A program made the position numbers and the translations under genes. A stretch of 55,517 nucleotides of DNA from an uncultured Alphaproteobacteria bacterium (GTDB lineage: Bacteria; Pseudomonadota; Alphaproteobacteria; RF32; CAG-239): NCBI GenBank assembly GCA_944392155.1, contig CALXVR010000008.1, forward strand, positions 1 to 55,517. Reading direction: 5' to 3'. Shown here in pieces: positions 1-8,219 of the stretch (position 1 is the first letter of the stretch; each line of letters opens with the position of its first letter). The notes beneath the pieces were generated by a model. It saw only the letters and a program-made list of their open reading frames with translations. It searched no databases and was not told the DNA's origin.

Positions 1-159
1 CCAAAATACTTTTGAACACATTTTATCTGCGGTCCCCTACTGGGAACTACAGAACTTATTTTAGCACAAAAAAAGTATATCTGCAATACTTTGTTGACTA
101 ATGTAGTTTATCCTAAAGCAGAATACTAAATAAAATATTAATTTGTTTTTTAAGTAAGA

Positions 160-543
160 TTAAAGCTTTCCGAAGAATTCTTCTTCTTTTTTTACCAGAC
201 GAGCCGCATTTTTTATAGCCGAATAGTAGTCATTATTTATAATATTTTCGTTTATCGGGGCTATAAAAGGAATAAGACTCGGAGCGGCAGACTGTAAATC
301 ACGCACATATTCCAAATATATGGGCTGCAAAGGAGTCGGATCCTTGGCCAAATACATTTGTTGCACAACAAAGTATACTCGTTTGCAAGGCGTGTTAGCC
401 TCTTTTTCTCTAAGGATGAACTTTTCACGCAAGATTGGAACATTGCCTTCAATGTAAAAGCGGGTGCGCTCTCCGTCATTTGTAATGAGAGATTCCCCAA
501 TGATGATACTTTCATGTGGTTTAAGTTCAATTTTTAAAGGCAT
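160..543 (-). CDS. flbT: Flagellin synthesis regulator FlbT
   Basis: The 127-residue product reads as FlbT along its whole length: MPLKIELKPHESIIIG, then TNDGERTRFYIEGN, LREK, and a C-terminal helical half with AAPS and YYSAIKNAARL. FlbT binds the 5' leader of flagellin mRNA and represses its translation until the hook is complete, in partnership with FlaF. The open frame extends 25 codons upstream, but the chosen ATG at 543 matches the family start and is preceded by CAGGAGC at normal spacing. FlbT is about 130-140 residues elsewhere, so this copy is full length. No flaF, flagellin or other flagellar gene lies in the window, so it is either an orphan or the edge of a locus to the left. Positions 1-159 show no gene. 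Confidence 0.93.
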   Translation of the reverse strand: MPLKIELKPHESIIIGESLITNDGERTRFYIEGNVPILREKFILREKEANTPCKRVYFVVQQMYLAKDPTPLQPIYLEYVRDLQSAAPSLIPFIAPINENIINNDYYSAIKNAARLVKKEEEFFGKL

Positions 544-673
544 CTTTATTAAGCTCCTGTGTGAGAGTTTTATCTTATATTTTGCAGTATTATATAATTG
601 ATTTATTTCTTTTTGCAAATCTTTATTTTTAATGTATAAGTATTTCAGGTGAAGATTTTTACGAGAGGACTTT

Positions 674-1099
674 ATGCTGTTTTTTAGCCGAGATTTATCT
701 ACTGAAGAAAAAAACGTTTATTTGGAAGCGCTTGCTTTTATTTTGAATATAGGAACATCTAAAACAGAAGCAAAAAAGGAATATATGGAAACACAGATGG
801 CCGAAATAGGCTTAAGCAAAAAAGATGTGCGAAGCGCTAAAAAAGTTAAAACCCCTGATGAACTTGCAAAAGATATTAAAGGAATCGGCGACATTAAAGT
901 CAAACGCTTTATCCTGCGCGAAATGATACTTTTGGCTTTGGCTGACCACGAGCTGACGGATGACGAAATCCAAACAATCTATAAAATTGGTACGCAAAGC
1001 GGACTTAAAGAAGAAAAAATAGGTGATTTGTTTCTTTGGGCCGCAAAAGGTATTGAGTGGCAGATTGAGGGAACTCAGTTGGTTGAGGAAAATATATAA
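674..1099 (+). CDS. TerB-like small helical protein
   Basis: The 141-residue product is all-helical. Its second half (LREMILLALADHELTDDEIQTIYKIGTQSGL) has the acidic helix pattern of the TerB / DUF533 tellurite-resistance-like superfamily, where a D-x-E-x-T-x-x-E stretch binds metal. There is no signal peptide or membrane segment. The start has a GAGAGGA ribosome site. It ends three bases before uup, so the two are very probably co-transcribed. The family assignment rests on the helix pattern only and the function is unknown. A stress-related or ribosome-associated role with uup is possible but not shown. Confidence 0.8.
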   Translation: MLFFSRDLSTEEKNVYLEALAFILNIGTSKTEAKKEYMETQMAEIGLSKKDVRSAKKVKTPDELAKDIKGIGDIKVKRFILREMILLALADHELTDDEIQTIYKIGTQSGLKEEKIGDLFLWAAKGIEWQIEGTQLVEENI

Positions 1100-1102
1100 G
1101 TC

Positions 1103-2911
1103 ATGTTTGAACCCCCTATTTTAACCATTAAAGGCGCAAAACTTTCTTTCGGTGAAAATGCGCTGTTTACGGATGTTGACCTCTACATCAACAGAGGAGA
1201 TAAAATCTCTTTGGTCGGCAGAAACGGCTCGGGAAAATCTACCTTGCTTAAAGTCATTGCTCAAGAGATTGAGCCCGATGCCGGCGAAATCTTTGTTCAA
1301 CCCGGGGTTAAGGTTTCATATATGCCTCAAGACCCTGACTTCTCGGGCTTTGAAACTCTGCGCGACGTGGTGCTCTCAGGTTTGCCGGAAAATGAACGCT
1401 CGCAAGAGTTTAAGGCTGATATGCTGATTGCGCAATTTGACATCAGAGAAGGACAAAAACCGGAGGAGTCTTCCGGCGGAGAAAGAAAAAAAGCAGCACT
1501 TGCCAAGGCTTTAATCGGTGAGCCGGATATTTTGCTCCTAGATGAGCCGACCAACCATTTGGATATGCCAACAATTGAAAAACTTGAAAAACTTATTGCC
1601 GATTTTCGCGGGGCTGTCATCCTCATCAGCCATGACAGAATGTTCTTGAGCAACACATCGCAAACTACTTTCTGGCTCGACCGCGGGGTCTTACGACGCA
1701 ACAACAAAGGCTTTAAGTTTTTTGAAGAATGGCAAGAACAAGTCATAGACCAAGAGATTATTGAGCAAAAATATCTAAACAAAAAAATTGAGGAAGAAAC
1801 CGAGTGGCTGCACAAAGGTGTTACGGCACGCCGCAAACGCAACCAAGGCAGGCTTCGCCGCTTGCAACAGCTTAGGCAAGAAAGACGCGAGCAAATCAAG
1901 CAAATCGGCTCGGTTAAGCTGGAAGTGGAAGAAGGCGCTTTGCGCTCCAAAATGGTTATTGAAGCTAAACATATTTGCAAAGCTTTCGGCGACAGAGTGA
2001 TTGTTAAAGATTTTTCAACCCGCGTGATTAAGGGCAACAAAATAGGGATTGTCGGCCCCAACGGCGCCGGTAAAACGACGCTCATCAAACTTTTGACCAA
2101 GCGTTTGGAACCAGACAGCGGTTTTGTGAGAATCGGCAAAAATTTGGAAGAAGCTTATTTTGACCAAAATCGTATCACGCTTGACCCCAAAAAAACACTA
2201 TGGAAAACACTCTGCAACGAAGGCGACCATATTTTTGTGCGCGGCTCATACCGCCATGTGGTGGCTTATCTTAAGGACTTTTTGTTCCGCCCCGACCAAG
2301 CACAATGCCCTGTCTCGGCTTTGTCCGGCGGTGAAAAAAACCGTCTGATGTTGGCCGTGGCGCTGGCGCAGCCTTCCAATTTTCTGGTACTGGACGAGCC
2401 GACCAACGACTTAGATATGGACACGCTTGACCTTCTGCAAGAAGTTTTAGATGAATATGAAGGAACAATCCTTCTGGTCAGCCACGACAGAGACTTTATT
2501 GACCGCGTGGTTACTTCCGTTATCTATATGCCGGGGGACGGCACTGTTTCCGAGCATGCGGGAAGCTATAGCGAACTTTTGGAAAAACTTAAAAATAAGC
2601 CGCAATCCAAAAAAGAGAACAAAAAGCCTGACACTCCCAAAGCTGAAACAGCCAAAGCCGCACCGAAGAAAAGCGGCAAATTAAGCTATAATCAGCAACG
2701 CTTGTTGGAAGTTTTACCCGAGCAAATCAGCAAGATGGAAAAAGAAATCTGCCAAACGGAAGAGGCTTTGTCCGATAGCTCGCTTTATACCGAAAATCCA
2801 CAAAGATTTGACGAGCTGACACAAAAACTTGAACAGCTCAAAGCAGAACTTGAAAAAGCTGAAAATCAGTGGCTCGAAATTGAGATGTTGCGTGAAAGTA
2901 TCGGTGCTTAA
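1103..2911 (+). CDS. uup: ABC-F ATPase, Uup type
   Basis: This is a soluble duplicated ABC protein of 602 residues with no transmembrane segments. Walker A motifs are GRNGSGKST (residues 39-47) and GPNGAGKTT (about 318). The signatures are SSGGERKK and LSGGEKNR, and the Walker B motifs LLLDEPTNHLD and LVLDEPTNDLD are typical of ABC-F. The linker between the domains is basic and helical (P-site tRNA interaction motif region). The last 80 residues form a charged coiled coil, the Uup C-terminal domain that binds DNA or ribosomes in E. coli Uup. ABC-F proteins act on translating ribosomes, and Uup also affects recombination intermediates and transposon excision. It follows the TerB-like gene by 3 bp and converges on the next gene with a 2-bp gap. 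Confidence 0.92.
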   Translation: MFEPPILTIKGAKLSFGENALFTDVDLYINRGDKISLVGRNGSGKSTLLKVIAQEIEPDAGEIFVQPGVKVSYMPQDPDFSGFETLRDVVLSGLPENERSQEFKADMLIAQFDIREGQKPEESSGGERKKAALAKALIGEPDILLLDEPTNHLDMPTIEKLEKLIADFRGAVILISHDRMFLSNTSQTTFWLDRGVLRRNNKGFKFFEEWQEQVIDQEIIEQKYLNKKIEEETEWLHKGVTARRKRNQGRLRRLQQLRQERREQIKQIGSVKLEVEEGALRSKMVIEAKHICKAFGDRVIVKDFSTRVIKGNKIGIVGPNGAGKTTLIKLLTKRLEPDSGFVRIGKNLEEAYFDQNRITLDPKKTLWKTLCNEGDHIFVRGSYRHVVAYLKDFLFRPDQAQCPVSALSGGEKNRLMLAVALAQPSNFLVLDEPTNDLDMDTLDLLQEVLDEYEGTILLVSHDRDFIDRVVTSVIYMPGDGTVSEHAGSYSELLEKLKNKPQSKKENKKPDTPKAETAKAAPKKSGKLSYNQQRLLEVLPEQISKMEKEICQTEEALSDSSLYTENPQRFDELTQKLEQLKAELEKAENQWLEIEMLRESIGA

Positions 2912-2913
2912 AA

Positions 2914-3885
2914 TCAACGTATTTTTTCGATAAGTTGCTTGATTTGCTTTAAAGCCAAACGTTTATATGCAGCTACCGTTGAGATTTTTGAACTTTTGGA
3001 AGCATATTGATTGTAATACTTACGCAACATGTTTTGATAGGCTTTGCTTAGCCTCAAAACGGCTTTTCGACGCCGAGATGTCGGCAATATACCTTTTTGA
3101 TTATAGGCCGAAGCATAGCGTTTTTCCTCAGCTTGCGGGCGAGATGTTTTCCATTGCGCCATCCAACTTTGCTCTAACATAAAAGCTTTGCCTAGATGCA
3201 CATTATTCCCTTTGTTGTCTTGCGCTTGCACACCGCAACCGAAAGCAGCAAAATGGCATGGCTTTGTGAATTTGCTTAAGTCTTTATCCGTTATGCTTAT
3301 GTTTTTTTCTTCTAAAAATCTTTTAAAAATCTTACGCATGCTACTCAGCTCTGATTGAGAAGCAAAATCGAAGCCTTGATTTGCCCACAAATATCCACCT
3401 AACAGCGTTGGTGTTGATTTAAGAGATGAATGAGCTTGCAAAACTATTTCTGATGCTTCGTCCTGCTTTTGCAATTTTCTGCTTTTGTCGTATGATGTAA
3501 GAAATTTTTGGCATTGCTTTATTATACTATTGGCAAAATTATTGCCTCTCTTGCCTTTTTGTTGCAATAAACTTTCATGTGCAATTTTTATCTTGCTATC
3601 ATCAAATGTCATTTTTAGCTTCAGAAGGTAGCTTTCCTGAGCATTAAAAACTGTAGCTTCCAGTATAATGTTTTGAACAAAACCCATTTGCTCCGAGCTG
3701 ATTTGCGCTTGTTCATATCGCGTTTTATACCCCATGTCCGACAAATCCAAAGGCCAAAGCTTTTGCACATCATCAGAAACAACAGAAAAAAAACTACTTA
3801 TTTCGTTAAAGTCAGAAAAAGAGCTTTTATCGTTGCACGGAGCGTTGTTATAGATATGTTCGCTTATTTTAAGACCTTCTGACAT
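2914..3885 (-). CDS. Hypothetical protein, basic C-terminus
   Basis: I do not recognise this 323-residue protein. It has no signal peptide or convincing membrane helix. The first half is mixed alpha/beta. The segment around residues 155-235 contains two cysteine/histidine spots (KPCHFAAFGCGVQ). The last 70 residues are strongly basic, with SRRRKAVLRLSKAY and many Lys/Tyr. The open frame allows a TTG at 3894, but the ATG at 3885 is preferred because GGA sits four bases before it. It is the last gene of a three-gene minus-strand unit (HAD-like, membrane-anchored protein, this gene) with 16 bp before it, so it may work with those two. A nucleic-acid-binding tail is only a guess from charge. Confidence 0.8.
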   Translation of the reverse strand: MSEGLKISEHIYNNAPCNDKSSFSDFNEISSFFSVVSDDVQKLWPLDLSDMGYKTRYEQAQISSEQMGFVQNIILEATVFNAQESYLLKLKMTFDDSKIKIAHESLLQQKGKRGNNFANSIIKQCQKFLTSYDKSRKLQKQDEASEIVLQAHSSLKSTPTLLGGYLWANQGFDFASQSELSSMRKIFKRFLEEKNISITDKDLSKFTKPCHFAAFGCGVQAQDNKGNNVHLGKAFMLEQSWMAQWKTSRPQAEEKRYASAYNQKGILPTSRRRKAVLRLSKAYQNMLRKYYNQYASKSSKISTVAAYKRLALKQIKQLIEKIR

Positions 3886-3901
3886 TTTATCCAAGCCTTA
3901 A

Positions 3902-4453
3902 TTATTTAAGTGAGGAGTAAGGTCTGGTTCCGTCTAAAATATCACTGATTAAAACCAAATCAGGCATAACCATATCCAGCTCTGCGGGGGTTATTTGCTC
4001 AACATTCACGCGTTTTTTCTGATCATCTATCATGCGCTGAACCGTTGTTGGATCCACCCCTGAAACGCCGCCCGTTTCCAATACATGAACCGTTGCCTTA
4101 ATGTGCTCTTGCATAAAAGCAGATTTTACAATTGCTTTTAGGCGTTGCTCCACATAAAAAAAGCGGTCTGCATTCCAGCCTTTTTTTCTCAGCCAATGAA
4201 TGGTTTTTAAAGGAAATTTTTCGGAAGCTTTTCCTAATGTTAACGAGATTTGTCTTGCGCCTATCTGGCTGACATCACTCGATAAATATTCTGACCAGAC
4301 GGGCAGAAATCTGTTCATTTCGTCTTTATCTATGAAGGGTTTTTGTAAAACTTTTTCTTGTTTGGCTTGTTCTTCTTGTGTGTTCCGATAAACAATATTG
4401 GCAAAATAAATTCCCAAAAATAAAACTGAAAAAATGAACACAATCTTTTTCAT
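3902..4453 (-). CDS. Hypothetical membrane-anchored protein
   Basis: The 183-residue protein has an N-terminal KK followed by a hydrophobic stretch (residues 4-20, IVFIFSVLFLGIYFANI) with no clear signal-peptidase site, so it is probably an inner-membrane anchor with the rest in the periplasm. The soluble part is helical, with WLRKKGWNADRFFYVEQRLKAIV and an acidic end. The start has AAGGTGG that overlaps the end of the upstream HAD gene, leaving one base between stop and ATG, which implies translational coupling. I do not recognise the family. The helical stretch after the anchor is compatible with a small periplasmic chaperone-like protein, but nothing proves this. Confidence 0.82.
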   Translation of the reverse strand: MKKIVFIFSVLFLGIYFANIVYRNTQEEQAKQEKVLQKPFIDKDEMNRFLPVWSEYLSSDVSQIGARQISLTLGKASEKFPLKTIHWLRKKGWNADRFFYVEQRLKAIVKSAFMQEHIKATVHVLETGGVSGVDPTTVQRMIDDQKKRVNVEQITPAELDMVMPDLVLISDILDGTRPYSSLK

Positions 4454-4454
4454 C

Positions 4455-5339
4455 TTACCACCTTAAATTGGAAATAATGAAATCGGGAAAAGCATCAAAA
4501 TTTGTGGCTAATTCTCTGGTCTTAGCAACATCGGGAATATATCCTTCGCCCAAAAAATTTACATGGATTGCTTTGGTTGTTAGGGCTGATGATATATTTG
4601 CCAAATTTGCGCCTTTGATATCCGTTGCCAGATTATCTCCGACCAACAAAATCTTGGAACGCTCAATGCCTTCCAGACATTCCAAGGCATAATCCAATAT
4701 CTGAACGTCCGGCTTGCCAACCGTAATGATGCGTCCGCCCAAAACAGCATATTGTTCCGCAATCGCTCCCGGAGCTAAACTGATTTCTCCATTCATATAG
4801 CTAGAAGTATCATTTCCGGCACAAACCAGCGGCATATTCAGGCTGGCGGCATGTTCCAAACCAGGCAAATAATTTTCGACCAGGTCTGTCGGTGTTTTGC
4901 AGGAACCCATAAACATAAAATCAGCTCGTCCCAACTCATCTACCGACAAGTAATCAAGTCCGGAAAAAACGCCCAGACCTTCCGAACCGCCAATATTGAT
5001 ATAAGTCAGCCCCAGACCTTTGAAAGGCTCCGCCTTAACCTTAAGCTTGTAATGCAAAATTTCTCCCGCTGTTACGATGGCGTCAAAGACCATCACGGGC
5101 ACCTTATTGTCATTTAACAATCTGACTACTTGTTGAACACGCAAAGAAGTATTGCTCAGCAAGACAATCTTTCGGCCGCTGCGCTTTAGGCTTTTTAGCG
5201 CTTCAATGGCTTCCGATCTGAAATTTTTGCCATCATACAACACACCGAAAAGACCGACGACAACCGCCTCAAAAGGCTCTATTACCTTAGAGATATTGAC
5301 AACAGGTTTTATCATTTTAATCATTATTAAAAAATCCAC
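4455..5339 (-). CDS. HAD-superfamily protein, NagD-like (class IIA), nucleophile Asp missing
   Basis: The 294-residue protein matches the HAD class IIA family known from alphaproteobacteria (TIGR01459-like), which normally starts with a D-x-W-G-V-x-x-D-G motif. Here motif I reads GLFGVLYDG (residues 29-37): the catalytic nucleophile Asp is Gly. Motif II (LLSNTS), the motif III lysine (GKPD) and motif IV (GDNLATD) are kept, as is the large cap domain. Family members are sugar- or nucleotide-phosphate phosphatases. This one should not be able to form the aspartyl-phosphate intermediate. The longest start is GTG at 5339; ATGs at 5324 and 5315 are equally possible because no clear ribosome site is visible. 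It heads a three-gene unit. Confidence 0.85.
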   Translation of the reverse strand: MDFLIMIKMIKPVVNISKVIEPFEAVVVGLFGVLYDGKNFRSEAIEALKSLKRSGRKIVLLSNTSLRVQQVVRLLNDNKVPVMVFDAIVTAGEILHYKLKVKAEPFKGLGLTYINIGGSEGLGVFSGLDYLSVDELGRADFMFMGSCKTPTDLVENYLPGLEHAASLNMPLVCAGNDTSSYMNGEISLAPGAIAEQYAVLGGRIITVGKPDVQILDYALECLEGIERSKILLVGDNLATDIKGANLANISSALTTKAIHVNFLGEGYIPDVAKTRELATNFDAFPDFIISNLRW

Positions 5340-5456
5340 ATAGTTTCAGCTTTGTCGTTTTGTTGAACACTAGCGCAAAAAAACGGCAATAGCAAGCTGT
5401 TTTCCCTTGATTTTAAGCCTAATATAAAATGTTTTATTTTCGGTAAATTTTTCAGG

Positions 5457-6665
5457 CTATTTTTTTATGCGGCGGTAAGCTTCCAGAGCCTCTGGCAAAG
5501 GTTCCAAAACCCTTTCCAAAACACCTTTTAATTCCGAAATGCAGATGCCGTAATTGGTGATGGGGACTTCGGCTTTTTCGCATTTGTTTATGCGCGACAA
5601 AATCTCCCGTCTGTTGTTCATACAACCGCCACACTGCACAACCAGCTTATATTCAGACAAATTGTTCGGAAAGTCGCAGCCGGCAACATGGTCTATCTGT
5701 AAGTCAGCATTCGTCTTTTGCTTCAACCATCTTGGGATTTTGACCCGACCGATATCATCCTCAACGGCATGATGGGTGCAAGATTCCGCTATCAAGACCT
5801 TATCTCCGTCTTTTAGTTTGCTTATTGTGCCTGCGCCTTCCACCAGCTTGACGATATCGCCTTTCAACCGAGCAAAAAGCGTGGAAAAGGTCGTGCATTT
5901 AATATTCTTCGGGGTCTCTTGGACCATTTTATCCACCACTTGCGAATCGCAAACAACCAAGGAGGGCGGTGTTTTCATATTCTCTAAAGCGGCGGCATAA
6001 TCCGTTTCTTTGACAACAACAACCGTTAAGTCATGGTCCAAAGCGTCGCGAATAGCTTGAACCTGAGGCATTATCAAACGCCCTTTCGGTGCTTCATAGT
6101 CTATCGGGATAAGCATCACAACGGTTGAATGCGGCGCAACCAAATCGCCTAATACCGGTGGGGTTTTAATAAAATCTTCCGGTACAACCTTAATCAACTC
6201 GGACTTAAGCTCTGTTAGCACTCTATCTCTGCTGTTTTTGTCGGTTGAGGTTACTTTGATGCCGTCATTGGGGCAAGCATATAAATCGCTCTTGTTATAG
6301 ACCTTTATGAGCGGTAACTTACGCTCTTTAGCCTCTTTGATAATCTCTTCCTCTTCCTTGCCTATTTTGTCTCCTTCGCAGACCAAAACAACAACATCTG
6401 CCCTATCCAACACGCGTTTGGTCTTCGCCAAGCGCTCTGTCGCCAAATCGGTTTCATCGCCAAAGCCTGCCGTATCCAACCAAACAACCGGACCTATGGG
6501 CAAAAGCTCTTGCGCTTTTTCCACGACATCGGTCGTAGTACCGGCAATATTTGAAGTTATGGAAACATCCTGACCGGTTATAAGGTTCAAAAAGCTCGAT
6601 TTTCCGGCATTTACACGACCAAGCAAAGCAATATGTAATCTTAAAGATTTTGGTGTTTGTTGCAT
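5457..6665 (-). CDS. hydF: [FeFe]-hydrogenase maturation GTPase HydF
   Basis: HydF is the scaffold on which the 2Fe subcluster made by HydE and HydG is assembled and passed to the hydrogenase. The 402-residue protein has an N-terminal Ras-like GTPase with P-loop GRVNAGKSS (16-24), DTAGFGDE and NKSD, a middle dimerisation domain, and a C-terminal cluster domain with C296-T-H298 and C345-G-G-C348. The His that often precedes the second pair (HCxxC) is Gln344 here. It is the last gene of a tatD-tcdA-hydF unit, 5 bp after tcdA. HydE, HydG and the hydrogenase are not in this window and should be elsewhere. Its presence argues for anaerobic H2 metabolism. Confidence 0.95.
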   Translation of the reverse strand: MQQTPKSLRLHIALLGRVNAGKSSFLNLITGQDVSITSNIAGTTTDVVEKAQELLPIGPVVWLDTAGFGDETDLATERLAKTKRVLDRADVVVLVCEGDKIGKEEEEIIKEAKERKLPLIKVYNKSDLYACPNDGIKVTSTDKNSRDRVLTELKSELIKVVPEDFIKTPPVLGDLVAPHSTVVMLIPIDYEAPKGRLIMPQVQAIRDALDHDLTVVVVKETDYAAALENMKTPPSLVVCDSQVVDKMVQETPKNIKCTTFSTLFARLKGDIVKLVEGAGTISKLKDGDKVLIAESCTHHAVEDDIGRVKIPRWLKQKTNADLQIDHVAGCDFPNNLSEYKLVVQCGGCMNNRREILSRINKCEKAEVPITNYGICISELKGVLERVLEPLPEALEAYRRIKK

Positions 6666-6670
6666 TTTTT

Positions 6671-7435
6671 CTATTCTTTCGTTGCTATATTTTTAATAAC
6701 CTCATTGGCTATCATCAGACCAAAGATTGCCGTAATGGTTGGCAGGGAGCCCATTGTATGCCGCTGTCTTCCGTTTTTGCCGCCGCTTACAACGGGATTG
6801 GCATCATTTTCCGCATCATCAAAAATTGCGGTTTCGGGTAAGTCGGTCTGCTCGTTTGAGGCGACGCAAGTAATCTTTTTTATATCTACGCCTCTGCGCT
6901 TTAGCCTTTTGCGAACAAAACGCGCTAAGCTGCAATTTTCTGTCTTATCCAAACGACGAACAGCAATGCAAGAAGCATCGGTCTTTAACGCGGCGCCCAT
7001 AGAGGAGATAAACGGAATTTGCTTATTATACAAGGCTTCCATCAAACAGCATTTGGGGTTTAGCACATCTATGGCATCAATGACATAATCGACGGGTTCG
7101 GTTAAGAGTTCCGGCAAAGTATCCGCATTAACAAAGGTTTCTATGAGTTTGACATCGCAATCGGGGTTTATATCCAGCACTCTTTCCTTGGCGACTTCGG
7201 TCTTTTTGCGCCCGATGGTGGAACTTAAGGCCAAAATTTGGCGGTTGATATTGCTTTCATCAAAGACATCAAAATCCACCAAAACCAAATGTCCTACCCC
7301 TGCTCTGGCTAAGGCTTCAAGCACATAACCGCCAACCGCTCCCAGACCGACAATCATTACTTTGGCGGCTTTTAAGCGGTTCATTCCCTCTTTGCCGAGT
7401 AAGGCTTCAGTTCTTAAAAATCTTCTATTTTCCAA
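6671..7435 (-). CDS. tcdA: tRNA threonylcarbamoyladenosine dehydratase TcdA
   Basis: This E1-like ATP-dependent enzyme cyclises t6A37 of ANN-decoding tRNAs to ct6A. The 254-residue product has the ThiF/MoeB nucleotide fold: GLGAVGGYVLEALARAG, then LVDFDVFDESNINRQ, the conserved R-Q pair, and INPDCDV. The start codon is TTG at 7435. It is supported by GGAGGAG ten bases upstream and by alignment with the family start (RRFLRTEALLGKEG); the first ATG would cut into the fold. It overlaps the end of tatD by 11 bp and is followed 5 bp later by hydF. The TcdA call over other E1-like proteins rests on its N-terminal pattern and length. Confidence 0.92.
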   Translation of the reverse strand: MENRRFLRTEALLGKEGMNRLKAAKVMIVGLGAVGGYVLEALARAGVGHLVLVDFDVFDESNINRQILALSSTIGRKKTEVAKERVLDINPDCDVKLIETFVNADTLPELLTEPVDYVIDAIDVLNPKCCLMEALYNKQIPFISSMGAALKTDASCIAVRRLDKTENCSLARFVRKRLKRRGVDIKKITCVASNEQTDLPETAIFDDAENDANPVVSGGKNGRQRHTMGSLPTITAIFGLMIANEVIKNIATKE

Positions 7436-8174
7436 AATTTATAAACTCCTCCGAATTTTGATAAATTCGCGTTGCCAAGACTTCCTTGTCTTCACCTCTG
7501 ATAGCGGCTATCTCTGCTAAAAGTTCCGGCAACATTGTTGGCAAAACCTCTTCGCCTTTGGTGGGACCTTGATATGGACCGTCCGTTTCCAACAATATCT
7601 TATCAGCAGGCAAAGCTGAAAGCAACTTTTCCTTATTTTTGCTTCTTAACAGCGAAAAATTAAACCCCAACAAGCCGCCGTTCTTAATGACTTTTTGTGC
7701 TAACTCCGCCGAGCTTGTAAAAGAGTGAAAAACAAATCTCTCGGATAATTTTTTCCAAAAATCGTTCAACCATTCATCAGCTTTAACCGCATGGATTATC
7801 AGCGGGCGAGCATATTTTTTGGCTAAATCTATTTGTTTAGCAAAAACTTCCGCTTGTTTTGCAAAATTTGGATTCTTTAACTTATCCAGACCGCACTCGC
7901 CAATCAATGCCTTCGGAAAAGCTTGCAAGTATTCTTCCAACTTTTGCGCCCAATCAGCTTCCGCTTCTTCAACATACCACGGATGTAAGCCAAAGGCCGG
8001 AACAACGAAAGGAGCAAATTTTGTCGCCATTTCCGCCACTTTTTCCCAATCCGCCGCGACTGATGACACGCAAATAAGCCTTTTAATCCCTGCTTTTTGC
8101 GCCTGATTGATAATATCCGTTGCACAGTTTGACTTAAAATCTTGCAAATGTATGTGCGTGTCAATAAATTGCAT
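7425..8174 (-). CDS. tatD: TatD-family metal-dependent hydrolase
   Basis: This TIM-barrel amidohydrolase has 249 residues and all family metal ligands: DTHIHL (H-x-H) at the N-terminus, GECGLD for the bridging Glu, LIIHAV, HSFTSS and LLETDGPY. TatD-type enzymes act as 3'-5' exonucleases or deoxyribonucleases on DNA/RNA and in oxidative-damage repair. It is the first gene of a tatD-tcdA-hydF unit and is divergent from alr with 45 bp between the start codons. Orthology among TatD, YcfH and YjjV cannot be resolved by eye, so the symbol marks the family. Confidence 0.9.
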   Translation of the reverse strand: MQFIDTHIHLQDFKSNCATDIINQAQKAGIKRLICVSSVAADWEKVAEMATKFAPFVVPAFGLHPWYVEEAEADWAQKLEEYLQAFPKALIGECGLDKLKNPNFAKQAEVFAKQIDLAKKYARPLIIHAVKADEWLNDFWKKLSERFVFHSFTSSAELAQKVIKNGGLLGFNFSLLRSKNKEKLLSALPADKILLETDGPYQGPTKGEEVLPTMLPELLAEIAAIRGEDKEVLATRIYQNSEEFINFGK

Positions 8175-8219
8175 ATAAGAAACTCTTTGTTTTTAACTTA
8201 TTTAGGATAATAGATAGCC

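Noticed and set aside
1..159. Possible RNA or promoter element at the left edge
   Set aside because: Nothing beyond AT-rich sequence can be supported and no gene frame covers it.
1327..2139. 270-residue open frame antisense to uup
   Set aside because: It lies fully inside a well-supported ABC-F gene, is Ser/Leu-rich as expected from the antisense of that coding sequence, and has no ribosome site.
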